Assembly: GCA_021307315.1 (NCBI GenBank)
Contig: JAJSPD010000035.1
Span: forward strand, 310,001 to 374,000
DNA from: Bisporella sp. PMI_857
Lineage: Eukaryota > Ascomycota > Leotiomycetes > Helotiales > Helotiaceae
Direction of reading: 5' to 3'
DNA length: 64,000 nt
Of the stretch, positions 12,185 to 23,929 are shown one piece after another. Numbering within the stretch: the first letter of the stretch is position 1; every line of letters begins with the position of its first letter. The translations under genes were made by a program, and so were the position numbers. The notes beneath the pieces were generated by a model. The model was given only the letters and a program-made list of their open reading frames with translations, did no database searches and was not told where the DNA came from.

Positions 12185-14650
12185 GTTAGTCTTTGAGGAT
12201 CTGGGATGACTTAGGCTATGAGTTTGTTTTGATTGCCAACTGTTTTGTCTCCGAAGAATATATGAATACTGGCTTACTGATATTCTTTATGGTATTCAGT
12301 ATGTGGGAAAGTCGAAGTGGAGAAAGAAAATTATTCTGGAGGCACAACAAATATACTTATACGATGTTGAACAATGGAGAAGAGCAATTCCAGTTGCCAG
12401 TTTATATTTCTGTTTGTTATAAACAAGAACTTTTAATCTAAGTAAAAAGGGCATTGTTTCTCCTCAATGACGCTTATCCGTCTTTGTGAAAGTCTTTATT
12501 TGGAGACATACAATATATTGAAATGTTGCTTTTTAACAAAGATAAATTCAACGTGTGATCTTATGAAACTATTTTTAACTAGGTATCATATTACGCCTTA
12601 TGAATAACTCCCTATTGCAAACTTGAGAGTACGGGCTGCTCTTTCTTGTTTTTATTCTTGTTCTGCTTGGAGCATCGCTTAAGGCTCGTTGATGCGTTTT
12701 GTGCATCATATGGCATGGACTTGGACTATGATCCAAGACTCACTTACTCCAAAATGCATCGACCTATATGCCCATAGACCACATTTGACTTCGACTTTCT
12801 GTAACTACTAGTGATGATGACTTATACCAGCTTTTGCGATATGGCCGAGATGTCTTGATAACGAAGCTTGCTCAAATCGCAAAAGCTTGCCGTAGTTCCG
12901 TCAATGTGATCTAGGAAAATATCTCTAAAACTTGAGCATTATCAATATTTATTTGATCTAATGATACTACTATTCTAAGCCGGAGAAAAAGTTTTTAAGA
13001 GACTCAACAAACACTTTACGGTCTGGTTCAATGTCTTAGGCATCCACGGCCCTTTAAATACAATCACGATCTTTACATTACATAACTACTTCTAGACAAA
13101 TATAGCTTTTCATGTCTGATCCGGTACATTTTGGAACTAGCTTAGCATTATGTACCAGGTGATTAGACCATGCTACAATTAGTCGACTATTACGACAAAT
13201 TACATTCTAAATAAGTTCATTAGATGTTGGCCGGCCCAACTAAACAAATATCCGTGGGTGTGTCTATTACTTGCTCGATTTTATAACCATATATGTACAT
13301 TTATGACCTGAGTAACGGCAGCTTTGAGCCACACTTTAGTCCAACAGCTGAGACTATAAGGCAGCCTATGACACTAGCCGAGAAACCTTCCCTGGGCATG
13401 GCGCTTGGCGGCTAGTTCCTAGGGAGATTGGCAATAATGATAGAACCTTTTAGTTCAGAGTACAAATTGAAGATTAAACGTCATAATAATGACGGAGTAG
13501 GGGTTAATAGCAATGTTCAAATATATAAGATACAGTGATTCCAGGTGCACATGCAGAAACGAATCATTATATTGCTCTATAGACAACAGATTAGCAAGTC
13601 AAACACACAAGACACAAGAGTTAATTGCAAAATTATTCTTGAAATTAGTCAGAATCAAAGATAGTCACAAACGGCACCTCACGCGAGCATACCAAATCAG
13701 TATAATCTTCAGCGCTCCTCAGGCCAGAAACATTAAGACGTGCTTCGGTTTTGGTACTTCACGACAACGCTATGCACCAGGTCCCACCTGCCGTCCAGTA
13801 ATGACTGGCCCCATGCATGGAGGAAGACTGTGGACCAAGATATGGAGGGGGTTTGGTAGTAGAACCGGATACGGACAGCGAAGGAGATATTAGGACGATC
13901 AGTCACTAGGACTCACTGATAAAAGTACCAGCTGAGAGTTTTTGGGAAACTGAAAGATGAACTTGAAAACAGGCGATCAAAGATTCTGATTATGGATGCT
14001 TTTTTTTTTAATTTAAGGACTCACTCTCGGTATATAAGTGCCGAGAAACTAGTCGAGTGATAGAGATTGCTTTGCAGCCTCATTTGACGTCACAAATGGG
14101 GAAAACGGTATCACGAAATTTCTGAGCGGTTCTTTTCACAATCGGATGTCAGTGTTCAGGTGTCAGGCTTGAAAGGCTTTTCATTCTAGAAAGAGTATTA
14201 ATGACTTGGTAGTTTGAAGGTTTTCTTAGATAGCTAGTTTCGGGGACCGAATAGCTATGGGACGATGGATGACAAGGAACAGAACATTTGATAAAATAAA
14301 GGAATAGGGAAGGAGCTACTAGAAGCCGAGATCTTGGCAACTGTGCTATATCGATTCTGTATAAATATTTTGAAGCTTGTATTCACAACATTTTAATATT
14401 TATGTATAATCCACCTGAACTGCATGTATTTATTTGCACTAAGGCTTGAGCTTGACTAACGTGTAACTTGAAATTGGGCAATAATAAAAAAACACCGACC
14501 TTCCTTTTCGGGTACTAAAGGAAGTGGCTAAAGGTCTGGTACTAATTTTCATAATCAAAACTAGTATCGCAGGATATAAGAAATTGCTGTTTTCGATGAA
14601 TTCTGGATTATCTTGAGTATTGAAGTACAGTCGTTACCATAACCGCACGT
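12185..14650. other. AT-rich gene-poor stretch
   Basis: About 2.5 kb, AT-rich, stops frequent in all frames. The 126-codon plus frame at 13513-13893 has no motif and odd composition. A T9 run lies near 14001-14010. Nothing else supportable. Confidence 0.45.
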
Positions 14651-16937
14651 TTAGAGAACAATCTGCACTGTCTTGGCGACACTGGGGACTCCAGCTGCCG
14701 AAAGAGCGAAGAGGTAATAGTACCCCGGGATTAATATACCGCTATCCCTCTCAAGTTGTAGGACATAAGTGGTTCCACTTTGTGCTGAATTGGAAACAGG
14801 GACTCTTCTCTGGTCGCTATTGATCGAGTGTGTGCAGCTGCCAAGACGAAGTAGAGAGAACTTAACACCAGTGGCTGTGGTACTCATGGTGACAGTGAGT
14901 GTGCCACCAACTGCAACTTGATGAGAGGCAAGGGATGAGATTGCAGGGCGAGCCGCAAGTGTGTTATCGGCGTTGAAAAGATATGGCGGTGTGAAGATCT
15001 GACCATCGGCATGGTTGACTGCCAGATTACAGTTGGCATCTGATGACCCCGGTAACCCAACGTAACAGAGTCCGCCACCACCACTGAATACTGTCCCATC
15101 TGGGAGGAGGATTGATATGGCGTGATAGTTTCGTGCAACAGCCGCGAGTGCAAGCTGAGTCCAAGTTTTCGTGGTAGGATTGAAGATTTCTGCAGCCAGA
15201 ATTCCATCGGTATCTGTGAAGACATGCGCAGTCTTCTGTCCGCCCGTTACAAGTACGCTTCCATCAGGCAGGACAACGCCATTACCGTAAGCTCTTGGAG
15301 CAGCCATATCCTGGACGCGTTCCACCACCGCAGGTTGAAATGGAGTGGTGATGGTAGTGATATGGGTTCTGGTTATACCTGCACTATTATCGTAGTCGGG
15401 AGCACCACCAGTGCTCAAGATCTTGCCAACATCATACATAACATTGACACCGCACATCGCATCATCGTCATCTCTGGTACCTGCCTCAAGGACAGAGCCA
15501 CTGCCTGTCGTACCGTACCAATGCTGCTTTCTGCTTGGTCCAGCTTGAAAAACAGATCTGTTGGTCCATCCAAACAACCAACCATGATTGTCTTCTCTCC
15601 ATATTCCCTCATGATCATCTGTTAGCATTGCATCCACCGAGGCGCTGGGAAGCAGTGTCCAGGCGTTAGTGCTAGGATTGTATATCTCACCATTCTTGCC
15701 ACCATAGCCCCCAGAATAGGAACCGCCGATTGTAAACACTTGGCCATCCGATAAGGTGGCAGATGTTTGATATCCCCGGGCTATTTTCATGTTGGGTCCT
15801 CTAGTGAAGCTATTTGTGACAGGATCGTATATGCTTGTCTTTTCAGCGTCAGAGCCGCCAGTTATTACGATACGGCCGTCGACCAGAGAACTTATTCCAG
15901 GGCAGAACATGTCATGATTTGTGTTGGAAACCTGCCTCTGCGATGCAGTACCAGTCTTGAAATTGTAGTCAGCAAATTGAGTATAGCCTGCAGCGCCGCC
16001 AAAATTTGTTGCTCCCCATGCAGAGAACACGAGAATTCTGGAAGGTTCCGGTACTTGAGGCACAATATAGCCGGCAACTGGGATGATAGGAAGTCGGATG
16101 ATATCTGACCACCTCCCGAGCTTAGCTTCGTTATTTGGTACCTTGAGACGAATGACATCGAACTTCTTGTTCATAGCCCAAATCAACATGGCAGAGGTAT
16201 CCTTGATGTGGCAGACAAGATTGACATTATCGAAGACGGCTTTGCTACATCCAGTAGCTGCGGCACATGTCTGGGCACAGATTGTAGGAGAAGCGATATT
16301 TGTAATTACTCGCAAACTGGCGCCTTGGTAATCCGTATTCGGGCAAATATGCCATTCGGTTCCGCTCGCGTAAGTATAATTTGTTCCTGAGAATGGGCAT
16401 ACCGCGATAATGGCGCCTTCAGAATTGATATTGTTCAGGTAAATGGTATCGTATCTGGTGTTGGAAACCCATGTTAAGGTCGCGGTTGAGTCTTTGACGT
16501 GACACACTCTTGAGGTAGTGTCATAAACTGCTTTTGTACATGATGGATTGAGACCGCACTATACATTTTTGTGATTAGAAGATTCATTGAAAACGCGCGG
16601 AAGGATTTAGGGTGTTTAGATAAATGCTAGCCTTGTAGAATCTTAACGATTGATTGCAATAATCATCTTATGTTGCGACAGGTAACGTAAAGAGTGAATT
16701 TGAATATATGCATACAATTTGAGCGCAAGCGATGACAGACGCTACATTCTGAGTAACGAGTAGACTAGCACCAGTATAATCTGTGTCAAGACAAATGGAG
16801 TATTTTGCACCATCAGCATCGGTATACGTGGTTACCGCAGTAGGACATGCGGTGATTGCCAGTGATCCTCGAATAAGAAGAGCAATGAAGAAAGCTCTGA
16901 GGATAGTACAAGATATCATCATAGCAACATAAGTCAT
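14651..16937 (-). CDS. Secreted PAN/Apple plus galactose-oxidase-like copper radical oxidase (AA5)
   Basis: Exon 1 is 16716-16937 and exon 2 is 14651-16558, with a 157-nt intron (16559-16715); 709 aa. An N-terminal signal peptide (about residues 1-27) is followed by two PAN/Apple-like repeats, each with the pattern IC..TDY.GASL, CAQ.C and CH.KD. The catalytic domain (kelch propeller plus C-terminal Ig-like domain) matches galactose oxidase: Cys293 in DMFCPG and Tyr337 in RGYQTS would form the Cys-Tyr redox cofactor, and Tyr552/His553 (NYHAIS) and His651 (SCTHSIN) complete the copper site. The position equivalent to the stacking Trp290 of galactose oxidase is Tyr355 (GGSYSGG). In characterised AA5_2 enzymes this position tunes substrate range, so a non-galactose primary or aryl alcohol is likely. 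Such enzymes yield an aldehyde and H2O2 outside the cell. Adhesion to wall glycans via PAN is inferred. Confidence 0.92.
16559..16715 (-). other. Intron in copper radical oxidase gene
   Basis: Donor GTATGC, acceptor TATAG. The join gives ACAQI-CGLNPSC in the first PAN repeat, which then parallels the second repeat (ICAQT-CAAATGC). The length (157 nt) is unusual here, and two shorter introns with a small exon are possible. Confidence 0.75.
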
Positions 16938-18832
16938 GAAATGGAGACAAAAAGTGCTTCAGATAAATGTCTAGTGAGACTGGGAGAACGACCACTCCAG
17001 ATATTTGACTCTGACTAGGGATACGGAAAGGGTCTCAGCATCAAACATGTGTTATATATAAGTTTTCTGCATCGGAAAGGCATGCTCCTGTATGCTATTC
17101 TTCAGCTTCTGCATCCTACAGCTTCGCATATTTCGCCGAAAATTAAATTTGAGTAGACTAAGAAACAGCGTATCGGATCCTTAGCCTACGAGTGTGGAAG
17201 ACTTCCAGGTGGTATTTGTGGAGCAAGCCCAAATTTCGAGAGAAATGCATGCTGCATGCACGGAGCCGTTGAATAAGGAAAATATATTGTGACTTGTAGC
17301 TCTTCAAGACTTCCACAGCTTTTCAATGTTTGGTAGTCACAATTTGAGTGGTCAATAGTTGCGTTAAACAGGCGGATTGAGCCGATAATCCTGGTTGATT
17401 TCACCAACCCGCTTACGCCAAGCTATTGGATTACAAGCGAATTCCCCTGAAATCGCATGCATACGAGTATTGCAAAATCCATTGCATTTGGCCAATTGAG
17501 CTATAGGAGATGAATATAAGAGGCTTCATATAAGGAGCAAGATGGGTCTTAGTGTTTCCAACATGGCCGAGTCTAGTTACTTTTGCGCCACAATAAATGC
17601 ACGTGTAGGGTATCTTCCTTGCTTGAAGAGGTGGACGGTGGGACAACTTTTGTCCCACCGATGAGAAAGAGAACTACATATCACCTACGAATTGTGGTTG
17701 CATTCTATGCGGATGCCATGCATATGCTATGAGGCTCAGCTTCCCGGCGAACCGAGCTTAGTTGGCTATTGATTGGTATGACCGAATAATCCTGGCAGGA
17801 TCCAAGCAGCCACACTGCGGCAGAGGTCAACAAATAGGCAGGTGTCAGGTGATATAGAATCTGCTCTTTTTGGGAGAAGATTTTCTTTGCAACAGAACTT
17901 AAGATAAACCAGAAATTCAGCTGACGCGTCCCACGACAACCAAAATAACTCCAAGACCAATGTTCCAGGACAAGGCTCTGCTCTTGTCATCGATTTCTCA
18001 TAATCAATGCGGCTCTCCTCCTTGAAGTTCTTCCATGAGAAGTGAGTGGATAAGAATATTTCCTTATGATGCCTTCATTACAGCAACTCTCGTCTTAATA
18101 ATAACAATGCCAGCTGCTCACTACCTGTATTGGCTCACAGATGAATGGATCCATCTCTGTGCTCAAGACTTGTAAGATTAAAATCACCTGAAGAAGTATA
18201 CATTTATGCACACCACCTTCACTAGCAGAACAACCACCAGTATTCTTGGTAAACAAACAGCTTTTGCTTACGAGGTCACAGATAGAGCTCATGGTTGCTA
18301 AGAATCATAATAACACCAATCAATATTTTCGCTTATAGATGGGTGTTCACCATCAGAGCGGCAAATTCCCTATAACAGTGCTCATTACGTACTACTTCAT
18401 TAAGACGAAGGAAAACATCTGCTGGCGAAAACTGCCATTGCTTAGCTTCCCCACAGACGATTCGGCGTTCAGGTTTCAATTCCATTGTACGCTAACAAAG
18501 GAGCTATTGTAGAAACGAAAAGATCTCGATTGGACACCATGAATGCTGTGTTTGTTGGAAGGAATCCTTTGATACCAATCAAGGAGACAAAGAAACCCAC
18601 TCGGCATAAATCATATTGCCAAGCTGTAGGTGATAATGTTTTATGCTCACAATTCTATAAACAAAGGCCTTTGAAGCCACAAAAAGCCGGGTAGCCACAG
18701 AGTCAAGAAGTATAAGACGATAATGTGTCCCAGAATTATGCCCAGATACACTGCACCTGATCGAAGCTCTCGCTCAACACTCATTCGAGTAAGCTCTTTT
18801 GCTTTCCTCCTTTTACTTTCGCTTCAATAACA
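16938..18832. other. Intergenic, no gene called
   Basis: About 1.9 kb between two divergent genes. Minus frames of 60-75 codons (17186-17407, 17431-17658, 17766-17990, 18095-18292) and a plus frame (18485-18694) lack motifs and are not joined by credible splice sites that I can see. Confidence 0.45.
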
Positions 18833-19630
18833 ATGGCTAGGAAATACTGGAGGAATAATAATCAACAACCTGCGCAGGCGCAGGGGAAACCTCTGTGCCG
18901 TATCTGCAAGAAGGCCGGTCGACCATTCACTCATAAACCAAACGATTGTTACTTTAAAGCACAAAATAATCAGCAAAACAACAACAACAAGGGAAAGCCT
19001 GAGTGCCAGTTTTGCAAAAAGACTAGCAGACCATATTCTCACCATACCAACAATTGCCATTATCAAAACAAGAGTAGCCAACAGAATCATAACAACAGCG
19101 ACAACAGCGGCAGCGATGATAATGGTAGGGAGCCTCCCAGTAACCCATGTAAAAACTGCAACGGCCAACTCGGCTCACACTACGACAGCGACTGTCCCTC
19201 TCTCTCTCAGAACTCAAGACAAATCGTAAGGGGTCAATCAACAGCCATCTGCCCTAGTTGTCACAACGGCCTGCACTTCATCGCTGAATGTCCTGTGAAC
19301 GTCCACGTCATCGCGGGTCAAAACTACTTTGACGAGGAAGACGCTGATCCGCATTATGATCCTCAGCCCAATTACAATCAGCCTCCTAAATACCAGCAGC
19401 AACAGCAGCAGCATTGGAATTTCCAGCCGACAGGATGGGTGTGTGATGAAGATAATGATGTGGTGATGAGCGAGGCGCCGCCCTTAGTGTATCATTATCA
19501 GCCGTTCAATCCGCAGGATTATATTCCCCTCAGGAGTTTTCAGGTGTTTCCGACGCCGGTTGTTCACCAGCCGGTGATGCAGCCATTCGTATACCAAGCA
19601 CTACAGCCGTTCCCGGATTGGAGAAATTAG
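18833..19630 (+). CDS. Protein with four CCHC zinc-knuckle-like motifs of graded spacing
   Basis: Intronless, 265 aa, ATG at 18833. Four Cys-Cys-His-Cys units follow each other: CRIC at residue 22 (C-x2-C-x8-H-x4-C), CQFC at about 61 (x8 again), CKNC at about 106 (C-x2-C-x6-H-x4-C) and CPSC at about 140 (C-x2-C-x4-H-x4-C, the canonical knuckle). They are separated by Asn/Gln-rich linkers. The C-terminal 100 residues are rich in Pro, Tyr and Gln with a Q7 run and acidic patches, probably disordered. Canonical knuckles bind single-stranded RNA or DNA; the longer-looped ones resemble knuckles seen in some copia-type Gag proteins, so a domesticated Gag or an RNA-granule protein are both possible. 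No flanking retroelement sequence is visible. Function unassigned. Confidence 0.75.
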   Translation: MARKYWRNNNQQPAQAQGKPLCRICKKAGRPFTHKPNDCYFKAQNNQQNNNNKGKPECQFCKKTSRPYSHHTNNCHYQNKSSQQNHNNSDNSGSDDNGREPPSNPCKNCNGQLGSHYDSDCPSLSQNSRQIVRGQSTAICPSCHNGLHFIAECPVNVHVIAGQNYFDEEDADPHYDPQPNYNQPPKYQQQQQQHWNFQPTGWVCDEDNDVVMSEAPPLVYHYQPFNPQDYIPLRSFQVFPTPVVHQPVMQPFVYQALQPFPDWRN

Positions 19631-19959
19631 CACCTGAGACGAGGGAGTGGAAAAAGGTAAGTTGAGGTATGTGGATCGCGCTGGCGTGGCTTGGCAGGTA
19701 AGTTTATCTGATATGTTCTCATAAGCATTTCTTTAATAATACGAGTTTCAATATGATTTTTAATACGATACATCTTCATTCATTTCTTTTATGCTATAAA
19801 CTATTCGCAAATAGATAAAGAGAGCGAACCCTTCCGTACAAGCTATGTATAATATTGCGAGAAACATCGACCTACCACCACTCATCTGGACGAGACTTGG
19901 CGTGGCGAAGGCATCTGTCATTAATCCCGGGTCCTTGTTCAGCACCTGCTCAGACTTCC
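19631..19959. other. Convergent 3' flank
   Basis: 329 bp between the stop of the knuckle gene and the stop of the Ayg1-like gene. Two GTAAGT-like strings (near 19660 and 19700) could mark 3'-UTR splicing of the knuckle transcript but nothing decides this. Confidence 0.4.
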
Positions 19960-21472
19960 TTACGTTCTCATTACTTGCTCCATCCAAGGATATACAGCCG
20001 AGTTAGCAAGAGGATAGCCCATGTGTAATGCATTGGCGAAAAACCTTTGTGTGTCAGCCATGTTTCTGTTTTCACTTTACTGTGCTCAAAACTACCTTGC
20101 TTCTTTAGGAGTACCATGCTCAAATAGAAGCATTGAATCTTCGATCGGCATCAGGCCATCATCGGTTCCCTGTAAATGATCAGCAATTATCTATGATCAT
20201 CAGTATAGAGGTAGGCCGAGCATACATTTATTAAGAGCAATCTTGTGGAAGGTTGCTGGAGAATCCCATTTTCCAAGAGTGAGAAGCGTTTCTGTGCATC
20301 GTTCTTAAACTCTGTCGCTGTTGTGTAACCGTGCTTCAAAGCCATGGCTGGCCATAATCTGGCAATTTCAGCTAAGAAATCAGCTCCGAGAAGTAAACTT
20401 ACGAAAATGGATATTCGTGATTATCAGCTTTTTCAATCCAATCCATGTCAAAGAAGAAGTGTGTTCCAGCTCCTTGTGCAACGCTGCCTGCCAGTTTGTC
20501 TTTGTGAGTGTGCGCAATTCTCACAGCATAATAACCGCCAGCACTCAAACCCCAAACCATAATCTTCCGCATGTCAAACCTCCCATCTTGCACCATCCAA
20601 TCGAGCAGACTAGTCCACAGTCGCTCCGGGCTTTTAGGATCTGAAGGGTCTGAAGGACAATCTGCGGTCCCAGGAATTTCCACTATGACACTCGCCCAAC
20701 CTCGTGCTGTGAACTCATTGCTTCGTTGGGTATTATCCGGCCTGTAGCCATCAAGTCCCGTGATGAGTATCACAGCTGGCGCTTTATGCTTACCTTCAAT
20801 CGCACTCTTGGGAAGACGGACATAAACAGGGATTGTGTCTCTATCCGCATCTTCAGCTGCGATGTGAGGAACCATGACCTGTCTCATCGGCTCTCCCCAG
20901 CTCGAGGCTGCTCTCATATACACCGCTTTCTGAGCTTCCCATGCTTTCCATTTGCTCTCTGAGCTCAGTTGTGGAAAGTTCCCTACATATGGAAAGCGGG
21001 AGATGCGGTAGAGACAGGCTGCTCGTAAGTATAGTTCCGAAGCTTTTTCATGATCACCAGATCCCGAGGCGAGAATCCCTCTGGCTGTCAAATTCTCAGC
21101 AGCGGGAAAGAAGGCCCCGGTGTATTCGTCTCCATAACCATCATTGACGTTGTTCTAATAAGTCATAAGTTTCAAGGATATGGAGAATTGATCAGACGCA
21201 GCACGAACAAAAATAAGGTATCTGAACACGGGCTCAAAATCTTCGAACTTGCCGTCGTGGAAAGGATACACACTTTTCATACACTATTGAGCTGAGTTAG
21301 AATACTGCCCAAGGATGGCTAATTAAGTTCCTACTGCGGATTTCCACTTCGTCTCCCATAGAGCTTGGATACCATCATGATGCGGCATTCGACTATCGAA
21401 TTTGTCGCCAAGAACCCACGTTCTTTTCTTCAAAGCTTCCTTGGCACTAGATTTGACAAGATGAGGCGACAT
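19960..21472 (-). CDS. Ayg1/FrsA-like alpha/beta hydrolase (polyketide-shortening type)
   Basis: Six exons by hand: 21335-21472, 21209-21283, 20403-21154, 20226-20358, 20096-20169, 19960-20044; introns of 51, 54, 44, 56 and 51 nt, all GT-AG and frame-consistent; 418 aa. It matches the family of Aspergillus Ayg1, which hydrolyses a heptaketide pyrone to the pentaketide precursor of DHN-melanin. Typical features are the N-terminal WVLGDKFD and SVYPFHDG, then [35 protein letters not shown], the nucleophile elbow GLSAGG, the acid in NGTDDGLMP and the base in ALHMGYP. The catalytic Ser, Asp and His are all present. Family members also act on other polyketides, so melanin is likely but not certain. 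The neighbour at 21913-23929 is a fungal regulator on the same strand; no polyketide synthase is visible. Confidence 0.92.
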
Positions 21473-21912
21473 CTTGTAATTGAAGACACACCAACTGAAA
21501 TAAGGTGATTTTGGCTGTTACGCAATACTTGAGGAATATCTTCAGTGCAAGGGAAATTAGAATTTACGCTCCGGTCAAAGGAAGATCGCGATTGATACTG
21601 TTCAGATATGGGGCTTATATATGCAGAAGAGATAGTCTGGTTGGTCCGGACCTCCGTTGTGGCGGACTCCGTCACATTGCCTTCACAATAGTTGATTCTG
21701 CCACCCCAAATAACATTAATTGCCATTCATTGCGGAACCAATCAGGCAGATTTCTGGCTCCTTCGTGTTCAAATGCGGGCGAATACTGGCTACTTTTGGG
21801 AAATGATGGTGAGCGGGATTCGTCAAGAATCTCTCCCAATTCAGGAAATCCAAGCCCAATTGCTCTGGCAAGTACCATACCAAGATTTTGGTGTCCTTCA
21901 ATTTCACCAACT
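21473..21912. other. Promoter of Ayg1-like gene
   Basis: 440 bp between the 3' end of the regulator gene and the ATG of the Ayg1-like gene, both on the minus strand. Overlapping frames on both strands read through it but show no family motif. A longer C terminus of the regulator cannot be excluded. Confidence 0.4.
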
Positions 21913-23929
21913 TCAAGCATTCTCTTCCCGAATCCATCTCTGTATGTCTATGAATCTCCTGATAGCAGCACTACCAACCAACCAAGTTTCTGCGTCAGAG
22001 AACCTTCCAGTTCTACTCAGATAGAACATCCAGAACGCAGCTTCCTTCCTGCCTCTTGCTGTCGCAGTGCCAATCAGCAATACCCATAATAGTATGCCTG
22101 GATATCGGGCCCAGAAGCCATCGTGTGAACATTTTGCCATGGCAGTACAGAGTTGTTGGAATATTTCCTCATTCATCGTGGAGCCAAAGTCGACGGCGGG
22201 GTTGGTGAGAGCGCCAGCGTATAGGGCTGTCGCAGCTGTGAGGGTGTCTAAGACATGGTGATGAGAAGAGTCATTACAGCGGGAGATAAGAGGGAGCGTG
22301 AGGAGAGGTATCTTGTAGTCGTGTTGTGGTTCAGCAACGAAGTCGATGATGTAGTCAGGTGATGGGGTATTTCTGAAGTTAGCATTTCGGTGCAGCCCCT
22401 CAAAACTCTGAGTAAGATTGCGCATTCTGTTTAAAAGTGTTATTATGGCCTCTAAGTTGTTGTGGTACGTTATTATTTTGTCGAAGGATCCGCACCCAAT
22501 GAGAGGAGATTCCTGATGGATCATACGATCGTTGTCAGTTGGTGATATGGGCTCAGTGACGATATATGTCACTGATGGAAAGCGTGGAGCGCTTCCCGTC
22601 ACTATGGCTACCATTGAATCAAACCTTCAAAAGAATGTTAGCTTTTGAGGTTGGGAAGTATCCCTGGCAGTTCTTACAAAGTTAGTTTTGCTGTCATGGT
22701 TCCTTGATCTTCAAAGGCAAAGAATCCTCCTCTTAGCTCAACGATTCTCTCGATGGCATCCATGTGATTACTCAATTCTTGCAGACTTCCGAAACCGACC
22801 TGGGAAATGATTAGTTTTCGTACTTTCTGGATGAACTCCGGATACAGAACATGTATCGAACAATAAACTTATGTTATATGCCCACATGACATACAATTTT
22901 TTAAGTTGCTTGATGAAATTTACCAAGGATTTTGGGGCGGCATCGAATACTGGCTCCAAAAAAAATCTGTCTATAACCTTACTTGTTAAGAAAAAGCAAA
23001 GGATAACTCACGGTCCACTGGGCGAATGTCATAATAGCAGCAATTGTGGCATTACTGGTAGCTTTATTGTGGTCTTCTAGCTGTCGCTGAATCCACCTGG
23101 TGGTTTCGACTCGAAATTTGTAACATTCAGGGCTCTGTCCGATCCATAGCAACACATTGGGATCCAGAACTGCGCCTTGGACAGCCATAAAATCTGGACT
23201 TTTCGTGGATGGCATCCATCCGCTTTGCCTCGGCGTCAATGCCTTTTGGCTGAGGTCTTTACGGTCTGATCCCGTAACGTTAAATGGCGCTGAGAATGGC
23301 CAATTTAGTCGATTGACATATAGAACAGGGCCGTCTTTCTCAAACCATGCGTAGGGTATCACTATACATTGATTAGACATGATCCCCGGTCATACGAGCG
23401 AAAAAGAAAAGTGTCCCCCAGCACAGGAGAATGGCCGCTCACAGTTTGCTTGGCAGTGAAGTTCTGTTGCCGGAGATAGCGAAGGAGCATTACGATAGGG
23501 TACAATCTTGTTGCTTGCTGACTTAGCATCGGCTGTTGCGTTTATATTTCCTAATTTGGATTTCTGCCCCTGAAAGACACTGACAGGCCTAGAGGACTGT
23601 CTAGGTTGCAGCGTGACCCGTTTTTGCTGAGTCAACTTATCAAGATCTGCTTTTTTCGACTCTTTCCTCTTCTGGTGATACTCCTTGGATACATGTGAGC
23701 GCACGGTACGAACGCTTGAGACCTTGCCGCCCTTTCCGACAGTCACCCACCGCAGGGCAGGCGGAGGCCGGGTGGCAGCGTCAGCCAAGACTTTAGAAGC
23801 TACATCCTCCAGGTTAGAGTCACGGTCATGGTCAATATCCTGTGATTGTGTGTGGTGAGCCTTAAGTTTCGTTGAACATGTGGCCGGCTTATTCATCGAT
23901 GTATGAGGTATCTGTTGACAAAGAGACAT
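21913..23929 (-). CDS. Fungal transcription-factor-like protein without a zinc cluster
   Basis: Proposed exons: 23443-23929, 23012-23361, 22678-22799, 21913-22624; 556 aa. The first donor could instead be at 23424 (same frame), and the start could be the ATG at 23896. The N-terminal part has the signature of a fungal family in which a basic stretch replaces the Zn2Cys6 cluster: ALRWVTVGKGGKVSS, VRSHVSKEYHQKRK, then a Lys/Arg-rich segment. The C-terminal part has the usual fungal regulator features (MDAIERIVELRGGF, then FDSMVAIVTGSAPRFPS, TNPAVDFG). Members are annotated as nuclear regulators mainly by similarity, and DNA binding is not shown by a recognisable domain. A 212-nt intron (22800-23011) is long for this region. 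It lies next to the Ayg1-like hydrolase, so local control is conceivable. Confidence 0.72.
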
